DNA of 64,000 nucleotides from Chryseobacterium oncorhynchi. GTDB lineage: Bacteria; Bacteroidota; Bacteroidia; Flavobacteriales; Weeksellaceae. Shown piece by piece: positions 8,917 to 18,093 of the stretch. Under the pieces are notes generated by a model. It was not told where the DNA came from, did not search any database, and saw only the letters and a program-made list of their open reading frames with translations. A program made the position numbers and the translations under genes. Numbering within the stretch: the stretch's first letter is position 1; every line of letters starts with the position of its first letter. The stretch spans positions 434,001 to 498,000 of the forward strand of contig NZ_PPEI02000003.1 in assembly GCF_002899895.1 (NCBI RefSeq), given 5' to 3'.

Positions 8917-8924
8917 CAAATATA
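8917..8924 (-). promoter_or_regulatory. -7 promoter element (TATATTTG) of the AmgK-MurU operon
   Basis: CAAATATA on the plus strand reads TATATTTG on the minus strand, an exact TAnnTTTG match 10 nt before the kinase start codon. No convincing -33 TTG was found at the usual distance. Confidence 0.55.
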
Positions 8925-9151
8925 CTAATTTAACATGAGTTGGAAATAAAGGATATAGATAGTTTTAAGATCGCCTTGAAAAGAAGCAAAAGATAAATTA
9001 CGATTATCTGAACTGATTTGTATTTCAGAAATTTCTAAGAATTTTTTTTATAATTTATCACTCAATAGTGGATTTTATTCTACTGTAACTGGCTTTCTAT
9101 CTTATGTTTGAAGTTTCTTACTTTGGACTCAGATTATTACAGTCTAATTTT

Positions 9152-9159
9152 TATCTTTG
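9152..9159 (+). promoter_or_regulatory. -7 promoter element (TATCTTTG), leaderless architecture, xrtF
   Basis: TATCTTTG followed by only four bases (TAGC) and then ATG at 9164. With the usual -7 to start distance, transcription would begin at or beside the A of ATG. This supports ATG 9164 over the upstream ATG at 9104, which would lie in front of the promoter. Confidence 0.6.
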
Positions 9160-9163
9160 TAGC

Positions 9164-9694
9164 ATGCTAAAGGACTTTAAGCCAGTGTTAGGTATTTTAC
9201 TTCGCTTCATCATTATTTATCTGGTGTTGCTTTTTGCTTATCAATTTTATCTGAACGCTAATAAGGATTTCGGTTTGGATCCTTTTTCTAGAATAATTGC
9301 CGATCAGGTGAGTGCTGTACAGAATGTTATAGCGTACCCGACAAAGCTTTATGATGATGGTAAAAATGAACAGGTTTGGTTCTATGTAAAGAATCAATAT
9401 GTAACAAGGATGGTAGAGGGATGCAATGCTGTTTCTGTTATTATCTTGTTTGTGTCTTTTATTTTTGCATTTTATAAAGGTGTAAAGACATTTGTTTTTG
9501 TAGGAGTGAGTCTGGTCTTGCTTTATATTATGAATCTTTTACGGATCGTAGGGTTGAACATTGTAATGGTGGATCATAAAGAGTATGGAAAAATGTTTCA
9601 TGACTTTGTTTTTCCTGCTATTATCTATGGAAGTGTGGTTGTGCTTTGGCTTGTTTGGATTAAATTCTTTGCTTTAAAACATGAAAATTCTTAA
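9164..9694 (+). CDS. xrtF: Exosortase family protein XrtF
   Basis: A 176-residue multi-spanning membrane protein with the exosortase catalytic triad: Cys87 in VEGCNAV, Arg127 in NLLRIVGLN and His146 in MFHDFVFP. Exosortases are transpeptidase-like enzymes that cleave C-terminal sorting signals at the membrane. The compact size and the partner gene match the Bacteroidetes XrtF type. The start was chosen at MLKDFKPVLG because a -7 promoter element lies just before it. It overlaps the next gene by 14 nt. No protein in this window shows a recognisable exosortase target tail, so its substrate lies elsewhere. Confidence 0.88.
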   Translation: MLKDFKPVLGILLRFIIIYLVLLFAYQFYLNANKDFGLDPFSRIIADQVSAVQNVIAYPTKLYDDGKNEQVWFYVKNQYVTRMVEGCNAVSVIILFVSFIFAFYKGVKTFVFVGVSLVLLYIMNLLRIVGLNIVMVDHKEYGKMFHDFVFPAIIYGSVVVLWLVWIKFFALKHENS

Positions 9695-10133
9695 TTGGCT
9701 TTTAGTTATCTCCGGGATCTGTGGTCTGATAGGAATAAGGGTGTTAGAAGAAAAACTTTTCTATGATCCTTTTCTGGGATATTTTCATGAAGCCAATAAA
9801 AATATTGAGTTTCCCATATTTGAATGGGGAAAATTAATTTTGGGGCATTTATTTCGGTTTCTTCTTAACCTGTTGTTTTCCTGTTTGATTATTCAAGGAT
9901 TATTTAAAAACAGGCAATGGACAATACAGGGGGCCATTATGATGATCATTATTTTTGTAATTTCCCTATCCATATATCTGTATTGTATTCATAATCATTT
10001 TGAAATAGGATATCTTTTTTCATTCTATATGAGAAGATTTGTGATACAACCTTTGATTATATTATTGATCATTCCAATATTTTATTATAGAAAGCAGATG
10101 ATGGAAAAAGTGTCTGGAAACAAGGAAAGCTGA
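9681..10133 (+). CDS. Exosortase F system-associated membrane protein
   Basis: A 150-residue membrane protein with about four hydrophobic segments and the sequence EEKLFYDPFLGYFHEANKN, typical of the small integral protein encoded with XrtF. It starts inside the 3' end of xrtF (14-nt overlap), implying translational coupling and a joint complex. Its biochemical role is unknown in the family. The lysine-rich tail (KQMMEKVSGNKES) is probably cytoplasmic. Confidence 0.85.
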   Translation: MKILNWLLVISGICGLIGIRVLEEKLFYDPFLGYFHEANKNIEFPIFEWGKLILGHLFRFLLNLLFSCLIIQGLFKNRQWTIQGAIMMIIIFVISLSIYLYCIHNHFEIGYLFSFYMRRFVIQPLIILLIIPIFYYRKQMMEKVSGNKES

Positions 10134-10180
10134 AAAAGCAAGTAATGTTGACATTTAATCTACATTTTTGCTTTCTCAGC
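10129..10180. terminator. Long imperfect hairpin between convergent genes, possible bidirectional terminator
   Basis: GCTGAAAAAGCAA ... TTTGCTTTCTCAGC can pair with a few mismatches, and AATGT / ACATT extends the stem. It sits exactly between the convergent exosortase partner and the cation transporter. The trailing T-run is weak (TCTTTATTTTCTTT). Confidence 0.4.
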
Positions 10181-10205
10181 CCTCTTTATTTTCTTTGTCT
10201 TTAGA

Positions 10206-11204
10206 TTACTCTACTGTATGTTTATCTATACTGGTTACATTCTCAGGAGTCCATTCTACACGTTTCACGAAGTCCTTTTCCCGTACGGGGCAGTTTTTGA
10301 TCTGACAAACGGAGCATGATATTGGTTTACAATCATCCATATGAAAGTTGAACTCAATACTACGCTTAATGTTTTTTGCCAGAAGAAGAATGACTTTTTC
10401 CATTTCATTATGCGCATCACGCAGGCTGTAATACCAGGGAAGGGTAATGTGGGCATCAATATGTAGAGAAGCTCCGAATTGCTGAATTTTCATGTTGTGT
10501 ACATCAATCCATTCTGTTTTTCTGTTTTCTTCAAGGACTCTGATGATCTGGTTTAATATTTCCGGATCCTGTTCATCCATAATACCGCTTAACGATTTAC
10601 GAACGATTTTATAGCCTACAAAGATGATGTAAAGCCCAAAGATTAATGCTACGGCAGAGTCCAGCCAATAAATCTTTGTAAAATATACAATTACTAAGCT
10701 TATGACTACACCTAGGGTTGTAATAGTATCTGATTGTAGATGCTTTCCGGAAGAAATAAGGACCAGAGAATTTTCTCTTTCTCCTTTTTTTATGGAAATA
10801 TAGCCCAAAAGGTAGTTGATAACAGCGGTAGCCGCAATAATCCATATTCCTAAATCGATCTTGCTGAGTGTCTTCCCTACAATGAGACTGTGGATTCCCT
10901 CATAAATGATCATGAGGCCTGCTATGGCTATCAAGGCTCCCTCGATACCGGAAGTTACAAATTCTACTTTACCATGACCGTAAGGGTGATCATCATCCTT
11001 AGGTTTTGCTGCAAGGTGAAGAGAATAAAGTCCCATGAATGCACTGATGACATTCACGATACTTTCCATGGCATCGGAGAACACAGCATCGGAATTGGTT
11101 AATTTCCAAGCGATGATTTTTCCGATAAAAAGGATTACGCCAAATGCCGCAATGATCTTTTGAAATCCTATTTTGTCTTTATGGGTGTTTTTCGGGGTAT
11201 TCAT
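10206..11204 (-). CDS. Cation diffusion facilitator family transporter with Cys-rich C-terminus
   Basis: A 332-residue CDF antiporter exporting a divalent metal such as Zn, Fe or Mn. Visible features are TM2 with SDAMESIVN (43-51), the loop motif HPYGHGK (73-79), the intramembrane HxxxD site His155/Asp159 and a cytoplasmic C-terminal domain (about 205-290, DVHNMKIQQFGASLHIDAHI). An unusual tail contains Cys292, 297, 300 and 305, spaced CxxxxCxxCxxxxC and followed by PVRE, a plausible extra metal-binding site. The metal cannot be assigned from sequence. It stands alone on the minus strand downstream of asd, with a terminator between them. Confidence 0.9.
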   Translation of the reverse strand: MNTPKNTHKDKIGFQKIIAAFGVILFIGKIIAWKLTNSDAVFSDAMESIVNVISAFMGLYSLHLAAKPKDDDHPYGHGKVEFVTSGIEGALIAIAGLMIIYEGIHSLIVGKTLSKIDLGIWIIAATAVINYLLGYISIKKGERENSLVLISSGKHLQSDTITTLGVVISLVIVYFTKIYWLDSAVALIFGLYIIFVGYKIVRKSLSGIMDEQDPEILNQIIRVLEENRKTEWIDVHNMKIQQFGASLHIDAHITLPWYYSLRDAHNEMEKVILLLAKNIKRSIEFNFHMDDCKPISCSVCQIKNCPVREKDFVKRVEWTPENVTSIDKHTVE

Positions 11205-11215
11205 AAAGTGTTTGA

Positions 11216-11250
11216 TAAAAAAAAGAATCTCAATTTTGAGACTCTTTTTT
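11216..11250 (-). terminator. Terminator downstream of asd
   Basis: Stem AAGAGTCTCA / TGAGATTCTT on the minus strand (one G-U pair), loop AAAT, then a run of eight T. It lies just after the asd stop codon. Confidence 0.8.
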
Positions 11251-11261
11251 ATTTTGTTAGT

Positions 11262-12254
11262 TTATACTAAGTTGTTTGCTACAAGGTATTCTGCAATTTG
11301 TACAGCGTTTGTTGCGGCTCCTTTCCTTAGGTTATCTGCTACGATCCAAAGGTTGAGCGTTTTGGGCTGCGAGAGATCTCGTCTTATTCTTCCTACGAAG
11401 ACCTCGTCTTTTCCTTCCAGATAGAAAGGCATCGGGTAGTGGTTGTTTTTAACGTCATCCATCACCACAACTCCTGGGGTTTCAGATAAGATCTTTCTTA
11501 CTTCATCCAGCTCAAATTCGTTTTCAAATTCGATGTTTACACTTTCTGAGTGACCTCCCTGAACAGGAACTCTTACTGCTGTTGCAGTCAAATTGAATGT
11601 ATCATCACCTAAAATTTTCTTAGGCTCTTTCATCAACTTGATTTCTTCTTTAGTATAATCATCATCTGCAAATACATCACAGTGAGGTAATGCATTCTTA
11701 AAGATTTGATATGGATAAACCTTAGCGATAGAATCATCGCCATTGATCTCTCCGTTTAATTGATCTACTGCCGCTTTACCTGTTCCTGTTACAGACTGGT
11801 AAGTGGAAACGACCACTCTTTTTAAATCATATTTTTTGTTCAAAGGTCCTAAAACCATAACCAATTGAATGGTAGAACAATTCGGATTTGCAATAATTTT
11901 GTCTTCTTTGGTCAACACATCAGCATTGATTTCCGGAACAACCAATTTTTTGTCAGGATCCATTCTCCAAGCTGAAGAATTATCAATAACAGTTGTTCCT
12001 GCTTCTGCAAACAAAGGAGCAAACTCAAGGGAAGTAGAACCTCCTGCAGAGAAGATCGCAATATCCGGTTTGGCAGCTATAGCGTCCTTCATGCTTACAA
12101 TAGTAAATTCCTTCTGTTTATACTTCACCTTCTTACCTACAGATTTTTCAGATGCTACTGGAATTAATTCTGTTATAGGGAAGTTTCTCTCCTCCAAAAC
12201 TTTAAGCATAACTTGTCCAACCATTCCTGTTGAACCGACTACAGCTACTTTCAT
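11262..12254 (-). CDS. asd: Aspartate-semialdehyde dehydrogenase
   Basis: A 330-residue enzyme converting aspartyl phosphate and NADPH to aspartate semialdehyde, the branch to diaminopimelate, lysine, threonine and methionine. It shows the Rossmann motif GSTGMVG at 7-13, catalytic Cys126 in NPNCST and His235 in VQGGHSES, all as expected for the family and at full length. It lies 66 nt downstream of a small membrane protein gene and ends at a strong terminator. No own promoter is obvious, so it may be cotranscribed with that gene. Confidence 0.96.
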   Translation of the reverse strand: MKVAVVGSTGMVGQVMLKVLEERNFPITELIPVASEKSVGKKVKYKQKEFTIVSMKDAIAAKPDIAIFSAGGSTSLEFAPLFAEAGTTVIDNSSAWRMDPDKKLVVPEINADVLTKEDKIIANPNCSTIQLVMVLGPLNKKYDLKRVVVSTYQSVTGTGKAAVDQLNGEINGDDSIAKVYPYQIFKNALPHCDVFADDDYTKEEIKLMKEPKKILGDDTFNLTATAVRVPVQGGHSESVNIEFENEFELDEVRKILSETPGVVVMDDVKNNHYPMPFYLEGKDEVFVGRIRRDLSQPKTLNLWIVADNLRKGAATNAVQIAEYLVANNLV

Positions 12255-12320
12255 TGATTTAATTAAAAATTTAAGATTAAACTATTTATAAATTATAACA
12301 CATATAATTTCTTTATTTTT

Positions 12321-12761
12321 TTAAGCCCCAAAGACTTTTACCCAAGGGAATGCAAATGCAAATAATCCTACTGCAATTAATCCCATAATGGTAATTCCAA
12401 GGGAAATTGTATCGTTTGATTTTACTTTTTTGTTGATGATGGTCATTAATACTGCTGCGATAAGCATAGAGAATGGGTGCTCAACAAATGTTTGTCTGCT
12501 GTAAGCATCTTTCATTAATGTTCCGGAATCTAAAGCAGCTTTAAAACCTGGAGAAAATATGAATAACAAGCATATTCCTAATAAAAACTGAACGTGGAAG
12601 AAAATCATCGTGAAGAGAGTAGTCTTCTTTAAAAATTTGTTCACTTTTCCACTGAAGCCGAACATAGTAGCTAAAAGTGCAATGATAAATAATGCAACTA
12701 AAAGAAGTTCTAAATATCCGAATCCTTTGTGTGCACTAAGAAAAATCTTGTAAAAATCCAT
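12321..12761 (-). CDS. Four-helix membrane protein with conserved-looking histidines (cytochrome-b-like)
   Basis: A 146-residue integral membrane protein starting at MDFYKIFL; the upstream in-frame extension would begin before the -7 element and is rejected. Four hydrophobic helices are visible, with His11 (SAHKGF), His56 (FFHVQF) and His95 (VEHPFS) near helix ends, a layout compatible with heme or quinone binding. Similar Flavobacteriia proteins are often labelled cytochrome B, but I cannot confirm heme ligation. Function unknown; asd is the next gene downstream. Confidence 0.6.
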   Translation of the reverse strand: MDFYKIFLSAHKGFGYLELLLVALFIIALLATMFGFSGKVNKFLKKTTLFTMIFFHVQFLLGICLLFIFSPGFKAALDSGTLMKDAYSRQTFVEHPFSMLIAAVLMTIINKKVKSNDTISLGITIMGLIAVGLFAFAFPWVKVFGA

Positions 12762-12780
12762 AATCCTATTTTTTTGTACA

Positions 12781-12788
12781 CAAAGATA
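12781..12788 (-). promoter_or_regulatory. -7 promoter element (TATCTTTG) for the four-helix protein gene
   Basis: CAAAGATA on plus reads TATCTTTG on minus, 19 nt before the chosen ATG. It lies immediately after the terminator of the upstream TonB receptor gene. Confidence 0.6.
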
Positions 12789-12792
12789 ACAA

Positions 12793-12818
12793 AAATCCCG
12801 GCTCAAAGCCGGGATTCA
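12793..12818 (-). terminator. Terminator of the second TonB receptor gene
   Basis: Nine-base-pair stem AATCCCGGC / GCCGGGATT with loop TCAAA on the plus strand. On the minus strand it is followed by a short T-run (TTTTTGTT), which leads straight into the next gene's -7 element. Confidence 0.85.
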
Positions 12819-12845
12819 TATTTATAAAATCTAATATTGTGATAA

Positions 12846-15410
12846 TTAGAAGTTGAATGATAGAGTTGCAGTCCAAGTTCTACCGAATCCGAAGAATACC
12901 TGGTTAGAAGTATCTAATCCTTTGTAGAAGTTTTTAGGATTGTTGATATAAGCATCATATTGTTGCTGAGCCGTAGCTGTAGGCGTAGCTGTGAAATCAC
13001 CTACCGTTTTAATATGGTTACTTGTATTAGATTCTGCAATGTAAGTTGTATCAAACAAGTTATATACATTTCCTCTAATTGTAAAGAATTGCTTACTGTT
13101 TAGGTTAATTTTATAAGAAAGACCTAAATCAAATAAGTTAAAGCTTGGTAATTTTAGAGTTCCTCTGTCAGCAGCAGCTTGAGATCTAAAGTTGAAAGCA
13201 TCTAAGCTTGCATATAGATTGTTAGTATTTCTCCATGTAGCATCAAAGCTTAGGTTTTTAACAGGTCTTACTGTAACACCTAATGAAGCTGTCATTTGAG
13301 CGGCATCACCTACTTTTACTTTATCTAAGTATAGAGTAGTTTCGTTGCTTGTGCTTCCAGGGAAGTTAAGAGGTAAGTTTGTGCTGTCTTCAAAAAGAGC
13401 TGCAGTTGCATTTCCTTTGTAGTACCAATCTCCAACAGAGAACATACCATTAACTGTTAATAGTTTGTTCAGGTTATAGCTAGCATCTACTTCTAGACCC
13501 ATGTGAACTTCGTTTAGTCCGTTCATCTCTACATAACCAGTTTTTCCAGCTATAACATCTCTTACCCCGCTTCTTCGAAGGTATCTGTCATCCCAAGAAG
13601 TTCTGTATAGGTTAACGTTAGCATTGAACCTTGATGATCTGAATCCGTATCCGATTTCTGCACCAAAGATTTTTTCATTTTTAAGATCTGGAGAAACAAT
13701 GTTTTCATTACTTCTGTATACTGCGCTGAAGAATGGTTGTTTTTCATAGTATCCAATATTTCCGAAAACGTTATGCTGTTCGTTGATGTTATAGTTAACA
13801 CCTGCTTTAATGTTATATCCAAAAAGGTTTTTGAATCCTGTTTTAGTATTCATGATTTCTCCTTTTTTAGACTTAGAAACCCCATCAATAATGAAGTTGT
13901 CAATTCTTTGGAAACCTTGGTTGGAAACTGATCCCTGAATGAATGCAGAAACCTTATCATTTGTATATTCGAATTGTCCGAAAGCTCCATACCAAAGTAC
14001 TTCACCGTCGTTACTATAACCAATTCTGTTGTTCATGTCATCAACCTTACCTCCAAATGGATTCCAGCTTGATTCTGGTTTAGATACAGCTGTTACCAAG
14101 TTAGGCGGGATATTTTTGTTGTTCTTGTCAAGATATCCGCTTCCTCCTAGTAGGTCAGTAACTACCTGATAGTGGTAACCATAGTAATATCTTGCATCAA
14201 TACCTGCAGAGAACTTAAATTTATCGTTGATTGTATGGTTGAAGCTAGAAATTACACCAAACCAGTTGTGTGAGTTGATAGAAGCATTTCTAATAAGAAT
14301 ACCTTTATCCGGAGTTGAAGCCTGGTTAGCTGCATAAAGATCTCCAAGGTTGTATAAACCTGTTGTTTGATCTCTGAAACTGTTTAAGCTCTTCCCGTTA
14401 GCAGAACCTGTTGTGTTTGTTCCACCACCTCTACCAAAAGATGCATAGAATACAGTGTTAAGCTTTGATTTTTCACTCATTGACCAGTCCCAGTTCAATG
14501 ACATTACCGGCTTGTGATAGTAATTAACTCTTGTTGCATATTCTTTTCCATCCAGGTATCCCCAATCTGAGTTGTATCTTCTGTTTGGAGTTCCATCATT
14601 ATCAGGATTGAATTTTATATAATCTCCAATAGTAATTGCGTATGATCTTTGGTTGTGCCATTGTGGAGCTCCAGTAATTGTAAATTGAAACTCATGATTA
14701 CCTCCTGGTTTTTTATATCCTACAGCGAAATAGTAGTTGTACCCTTCGAACTTAGTTCCATCAGCGTACATAGATCCTGCAGTTCTGGACATTAAGAAAG
14801 AAGATGCCCATCCTTTTTCAGATCTTCCTGTATTGTAAGCGAAAAGAGATTTTACATAGTCATTGTTCCCTACTGCTAAAGATACAATACCACCTTGTTT
14901 TTTATCAGCTGCTCTTGTAAGAATGTTTACAGTTCCTCCTACAGATGCGATAGCTAATTTAGAAGAACCAAGACCTCTCTGTACTTGCATAGCAGAAGTT
15001 ACATCAGATAATCCTGCCCAGTTTGACCAGTAAACAGATCCTCCTTCCATATCGTTTACAGGCATACCGTTTACCATTACGGCAATATTGTTTTGGTTAA
15101 ATCCTCTAATATTTAATTTAGAGTCTCCAAAACCACCACCACCTTTAGTAGCATAAACTGATGGTGTTGTATTCAAGATCTCAGGGAATTCCTGATTTCC
15201 TAATCTTTCAACAATTTGTGCTTCCTTAATTGTTGAAACTGCTACTGGCGTCTTTCTATCTTTAGCGATATCGGCAACACCAGTTATTACAACTTGTTCA
15301 ATGTCAGTAGACTTTGATTTTACTGTGTCCTGAACCTGTTGAGCATAATAGACGCTAGCTGTAGATAATGTGATTACTGCAGATAACATCGATTTGTTGA
15401 TTAATTTCAT
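12846..15410 (-). CDS. TonB-dependent outer-membrane receptor
   Basis: An 854-residue receptor with a signal peptide (to about residue 24, VYYAQQ). Near residue 35 lies IEQVVITGVADIAKDRKTP, a TonB-box-like segment, then the plug with TPVAVSTIKEAQIVERL, LNIRGFNQNNIAVMVNGMPV and a conserved VYWSNWAGL. The remaining ~600 residues are barrel strands ending in WTATLSFNF. It lacks the carboxypeptidase-like N-terminal domain of the receptor at the left end and has no SusD or lipoprotein neighbour, so it more likely imports a small chelate or nutrient than a glycan. Its substrate is unknown. It is monocistronic, with a terminator just downstream. Confidence 0.9.
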   Translation of the reverse strand: MKLINKSMLSAVITLSTASVYYAQQVQDTVKSKSTDIEQVVITGVADIAKDRKTPVAVSTIKEAQIVERLGNQEFPEILNTTPSVYATKGGGGFGDSKLNIRGFNQNNIAVMVNGMPVNDMEGGSVYWSNWAGLSDVTSAMQVQRGLGSSKLAIASVGGTVNILTRAADKKQGGIVSLAVGNNDYVKSLFAYNTGRSEKGWASSFLMSRTAGSMYADGTKFEGYNYYFAVGYKKPGGNHEFQFTITGAPQWHNQRSYAITIGDYIKFNPDNDGTPNRRYNSDWGYLDGKEYATRVNYYHKPVMSLNWDWSMSEKSKLNTVFYASFGRGGGTNTTGSANGKSLNSFRDQTTGLYNLGDLYAANQASTPDKGILIRNASINSHNWFGVISSFNHTINDKFKFSAGIDARYYYGYHYQVVTDLLGGSGYLDKNNKNIPPNLVTAVSKPESSWNPFGGKVDDMNNRIGYSNDGEVLWYGAFGQFEYTNDKVSAFIQGSVSNQGFQRIDNFIIDGVSKSKKGEIMNTKTGFKNLFGYNIKAGVNYNINEQHNVFGNIGYYEKQPFFSAVYRSNENIVSPDLKNEKIFGAEIGYGFRSSRFNANVNLYRTSWDDRYLRRSGVRDVIAGKTGYVEMNGLNEVHMGLEVDASYNLNKLLTVNGMFSVGDWYYKGNATAALFEDSTNLPLNFPGSTSNETTLYLDKVKVGDAAQMTASLGVTVRPVKNLSFDATWRNTNNLYASLDAFNFRSQAAADRGTLKLPSFNLFDLGLSYKINLNSKQFFTIRGNVYNLFDTTYIAESNTSNHIKTVGDFTATPTATAQQQYDAYINNPKNFYKGLDTSNQVFFGFGRTWTATLSFNF

Positions 15411-15618
15411 AATCGTTAGTAATAATTAGATTTAATTTTCTGCAAAATTCGCGAAATTAATTTTAACTATTATTAACTCAATGTTAATTTTTAATCAGTC
15501 TTAATAATGTTAATCGTTTGATTATCAGTAAAATGAGCAAAAAACAACATTTTACATGAAAAAAGTCATGTTATTGAATTTCTAACAAAGTGGGGGTGTT
15601 TTTATTAAAAATTCAACG

Positions 15619-16479
15619 CTATTTCACTGCTTTGAGACTCAAATCGATATTCTCAGCCGAGTGTGTAAGGGCGCCCACAGAGATAAACGTAACTCCTGTA
15701 GAAGCAATTTCTTTAAGCATATCACGGGTAATTCCACCTGAAGCTTCAGACTCGCAAGAACCATTAATCATCTTTACAGCTTGTCTCATGGTCTTTACAT
15801 CCATATTATCAAGCATGATTCTGTCAACTTTTGCATTGATGGCTTCCTGAACTTCTTCAAGATTTCTTGTCTCAACTTCAATTTTTAACTTTTTCTTGCT
15901 TTTTTTAACATAATCTTTTGCCATTTTTACGGCATTAGTAATGCTTCCGTTATAGTCGATGTGATTATCTTTAAGCATAATCATATCATAAAGACCATAT
16001 CTGTGGTTGGTACCACCACCAATAGCAACGGCCCATTTTTCACAAATTCTGAAATTCGGAGTGGTTTTTCTGGTGTCTAAAAGCTTTGTTTTTGTACCAA
16101 TTAATCTGGTGTCCCATTCATGAGTAAGTGTTGCAATTCCGCTCATTCTCTGCATACAGTTAAGAACAAGTCTTTCTGTGGAAAGTATTGATCTTGCACT
16201 TCCGGTTACAATAAGAGCTATGTCTCCCACTTTTGCTGTATCACCGTCCTTAAGGAAGGTTTCAATTTTTAAATTTTTGTCAAAAGTTGTGAATATAATT
16301 TCTGCAAGCTCTACGCCTGCCAAAATACAATCCTGTTTTACCAAAAGCTTTGCACTTTGCTCCAGATCCTTTGGAATGGTGGAAAGGGTAGAGTGATCTC
16401 CATCCTGAATGTCTTCTTCTAAGGCGCTGTTTATAAAAGTTTTTAATGCTTTATCGGTAACGTAGCTTGGTTTTTTCAT
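15619..16479 (-). CDS. nadC: Nicotinate-nucleotide pyrophosphorylase (quinolinate phosphoribosyltransferase)
   Basis: A 286-residue enzyme converting quinolinate and PRPP to nicotinate mononucleotide. Signatures are DTRKTTPNFR followed by EKWAVAIGGGTNHRYGL (about 135-163) and MIMLKDNHI, plus the C-terminal IMLDNMD and EASGGI segments lining the active site. Normal length. It follows nadB by 13 nt, so the two form the de novo NAD operon; nadA is not in the window. Confidence 0.97.
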   Translation of the reverse strand: MKKPSYVTDKALKTFINSALEEDIQDGDHSTLSTIPKDLEQSAKLLVKQDCILAGVELAEIIFTTFDKNLKIETFLKDGDTAKVGDIALIVTGSARSILSTERLVLNCMQRMSGIATLTHEWDTRLIGTKTKLLDTRKTTPNFRICEKWAVAIGGGTNHRYGLYDMIMLKDNHIDYNGSITNAVKMAKDYVKKSKKKLKIEVETRNLEEVQEAINAKVDRIMLDNMDVKTMRQAVKMINGSCESEASGGITRDMLKEIASTGVTFISVGALTHSAENIDLSLKAVK

Positions 16480-16492
16480 TATTGTATTTTTT

Positions 16493-18064
16493 TTAGACTA
16501 GGTCTTTATTATAAAATGCTCCCTTATTCTCTGTCATTTCCATAGATTGGGTAATGATGAGGTAAGCAACGGTGGTTAGGTTTCTTAATTCTGATAACTG
16601 TGGAGAAAGGATAGAGTAGTGGTAAATTTCATCAACGGCAGCAGCAATTTCCTGATGCTTTTGCAGGGCCATATTCAGACGGCGGTTGCTTCTTACGATA
16701 CCTACAAGATCACTCATCATTTCCTGAAGCTGTTTTCTAAGGTAGCTAACAATAACCATTTCATCCATGATTTTCATTCCTTCTTCGTTCCATTCCGGAA
16801 CGGCTTTCAGATCATCAAAGTTGAATTTATTTTCATTTAATAAGGACATAGTTTTCATGGCAGCATTATGTCCGAACACCAATCCTTCAAGTAAAGAGTT
16901 TGAAGCAAGTCTGTTGGCACCATGTAATCCCGAGTTAGTGCATTCTCCTACAGCAAATAGATTTCTGATGGAGGATTGCCCGTCTCTGTCTACTTCAATT
17001 CCTCCCATTAAATAGTGGCAGGCCGGTACGACAGGTATCAATTGAGTGAATGGATCAATTCCTTCATCTTTGCACTTCTTGTAAATATTAGGAAAGTGTT
17101 CTAAGAATTTTTCGTGATTCATTTCCTTACAATCTAAGCCGACAAATTCGTCTCCGGTAATTTTCATTTCGGCATCGATAGCTCTTGCAACTATATCTCT
17201 AGATGCTAATTCTTCACGCTCGTCATATTTATGCATGAATTTTTCGCCTCTTTTTGTTCTTAATTTTGCTCCGTCTCCGCGTACTGCTTCTGAGATTAAG
17301 AACAACATTCCATCCATTTTGCTATACAAAGCTGTTGGGTGAAACTGATAATACTGCATATTGGAAACCTTTCCTTTAGCACGGGCTACGAAAGCAATTC
17401 CGTCTCCTGTAGCAATGGTAGGATTGGTTGTGTTTTTATAAACATGTCCGGCGCCTCCTGTGGCAACCAGTGTTATTTTAGAAGTAATTTTTTTGATCGT
17501 TTTGGATTTTTCATCCAATATATAAGCACCGTAGCAGTGAATGTCTCCTTCGTTAAGTTCTTTTCCGGGAACATGGTGCTGGGTAATGATATCAATTACA
17601 TAATGATGATCAAGGATTTCAATGTTAGGGCTGCTTTTGGCTGTTTCCAATAAAGCTCTTTCAATTTCAAATCCGGTGATGTCTTTATGGTGAACAATTC
17701 TGTTTTCGGTATGGCCTCCTTCTCTTCCCAGTGCAAATTTTCCGTTCTTCATATCGAACTGGGCACCCCACTCTACAATTTCATTGAATCTTGCTGGGGC
17801 TTCCCTTACTACCATTTCTACAACATCGCGTTTATTTTCTCCGTCACCGGCACGCATCGTATCATCAATATGTTTTTGAAAATTGTCATTCTGAAAGTCT
17901 GTCACTACGGCTAGTCCGCCCTGTGCATATTTCGTATTGCTTTCGTCTTCGTCAGATTTTGTTACGATGATGATTTTGGCATCAGGGAGTTGTTCAGAAA
18001 CTTTAATGGCATAGGAAAGTCCGGAAATACCGGAACCGATTACTAATACATCCGCTTTTATCAT
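16493..18064 (-). CDS. nadB: L-aspartate oxidase
   Basis: A 523-residue flavoprotein oxidising L-aspartate to iminoaspartate, the first step of NAD synthesis. The FAD-binding start DVLVIGSGISGLSYA (4-18) and TKYAQGGLAVV, the substrate-site region HHKDITGFEIERALLE, and the late ACHYLMGGI and LHGANRLASNSLLEG segments are all classical. It is followed by nadC after 13 nt and preceded by a nitroreductase-like gene 29 nt upstream, with no promoter visible in that gap. Confidence 0.96.
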   Translation of the reverse strand: MIKADVLVIGSGISGLSYAIKVSEQLPDAKIIIVTKSDEDESNTKYAQGGLAVVTDFQNDNFQKHIDDTMRAGDGENKRDVVEMVVREAPARFNEIVEWGAQFDMKNGKFALGREGGHTENRIVHHKDITGFEIERALLETAKSSPNIEILDHHYVIDIITQHHVPGKELNEGDIHCYGAYILDEKSKTIKKITSKITLVATGGAGHVYKNTTNPTIATGDGIAFVARAKGKVSNMQYYQFHPTALYSKMDGMLFLISEAVRGDGAKLRTKRGEKFMHKYDEREELASRDIVARAIDAEMKITGDEFVGLDCKEMNHEKFLEHFPNIYKKCKDEGIDPFTQLIPVVPACHYLMGGIEVDRDGQSSIRNLFAVGECTNSGLHGANRLASNSLLEGLVFGHNAAMKTMSLLNENKFNFDDLKAVPEWNEEGMKIMDEMVIVSYLRKQLQEMMSDLVGIVRSNRRLNMALQKHQEIAAAVDEIYHYSILSPQLSELRNLTTVAYLIITQSMEMTENKGAFYNKDLV

Positions 18065-18093
18065 ATGCTTGCTTTAGGTACAATCGTTTAATA

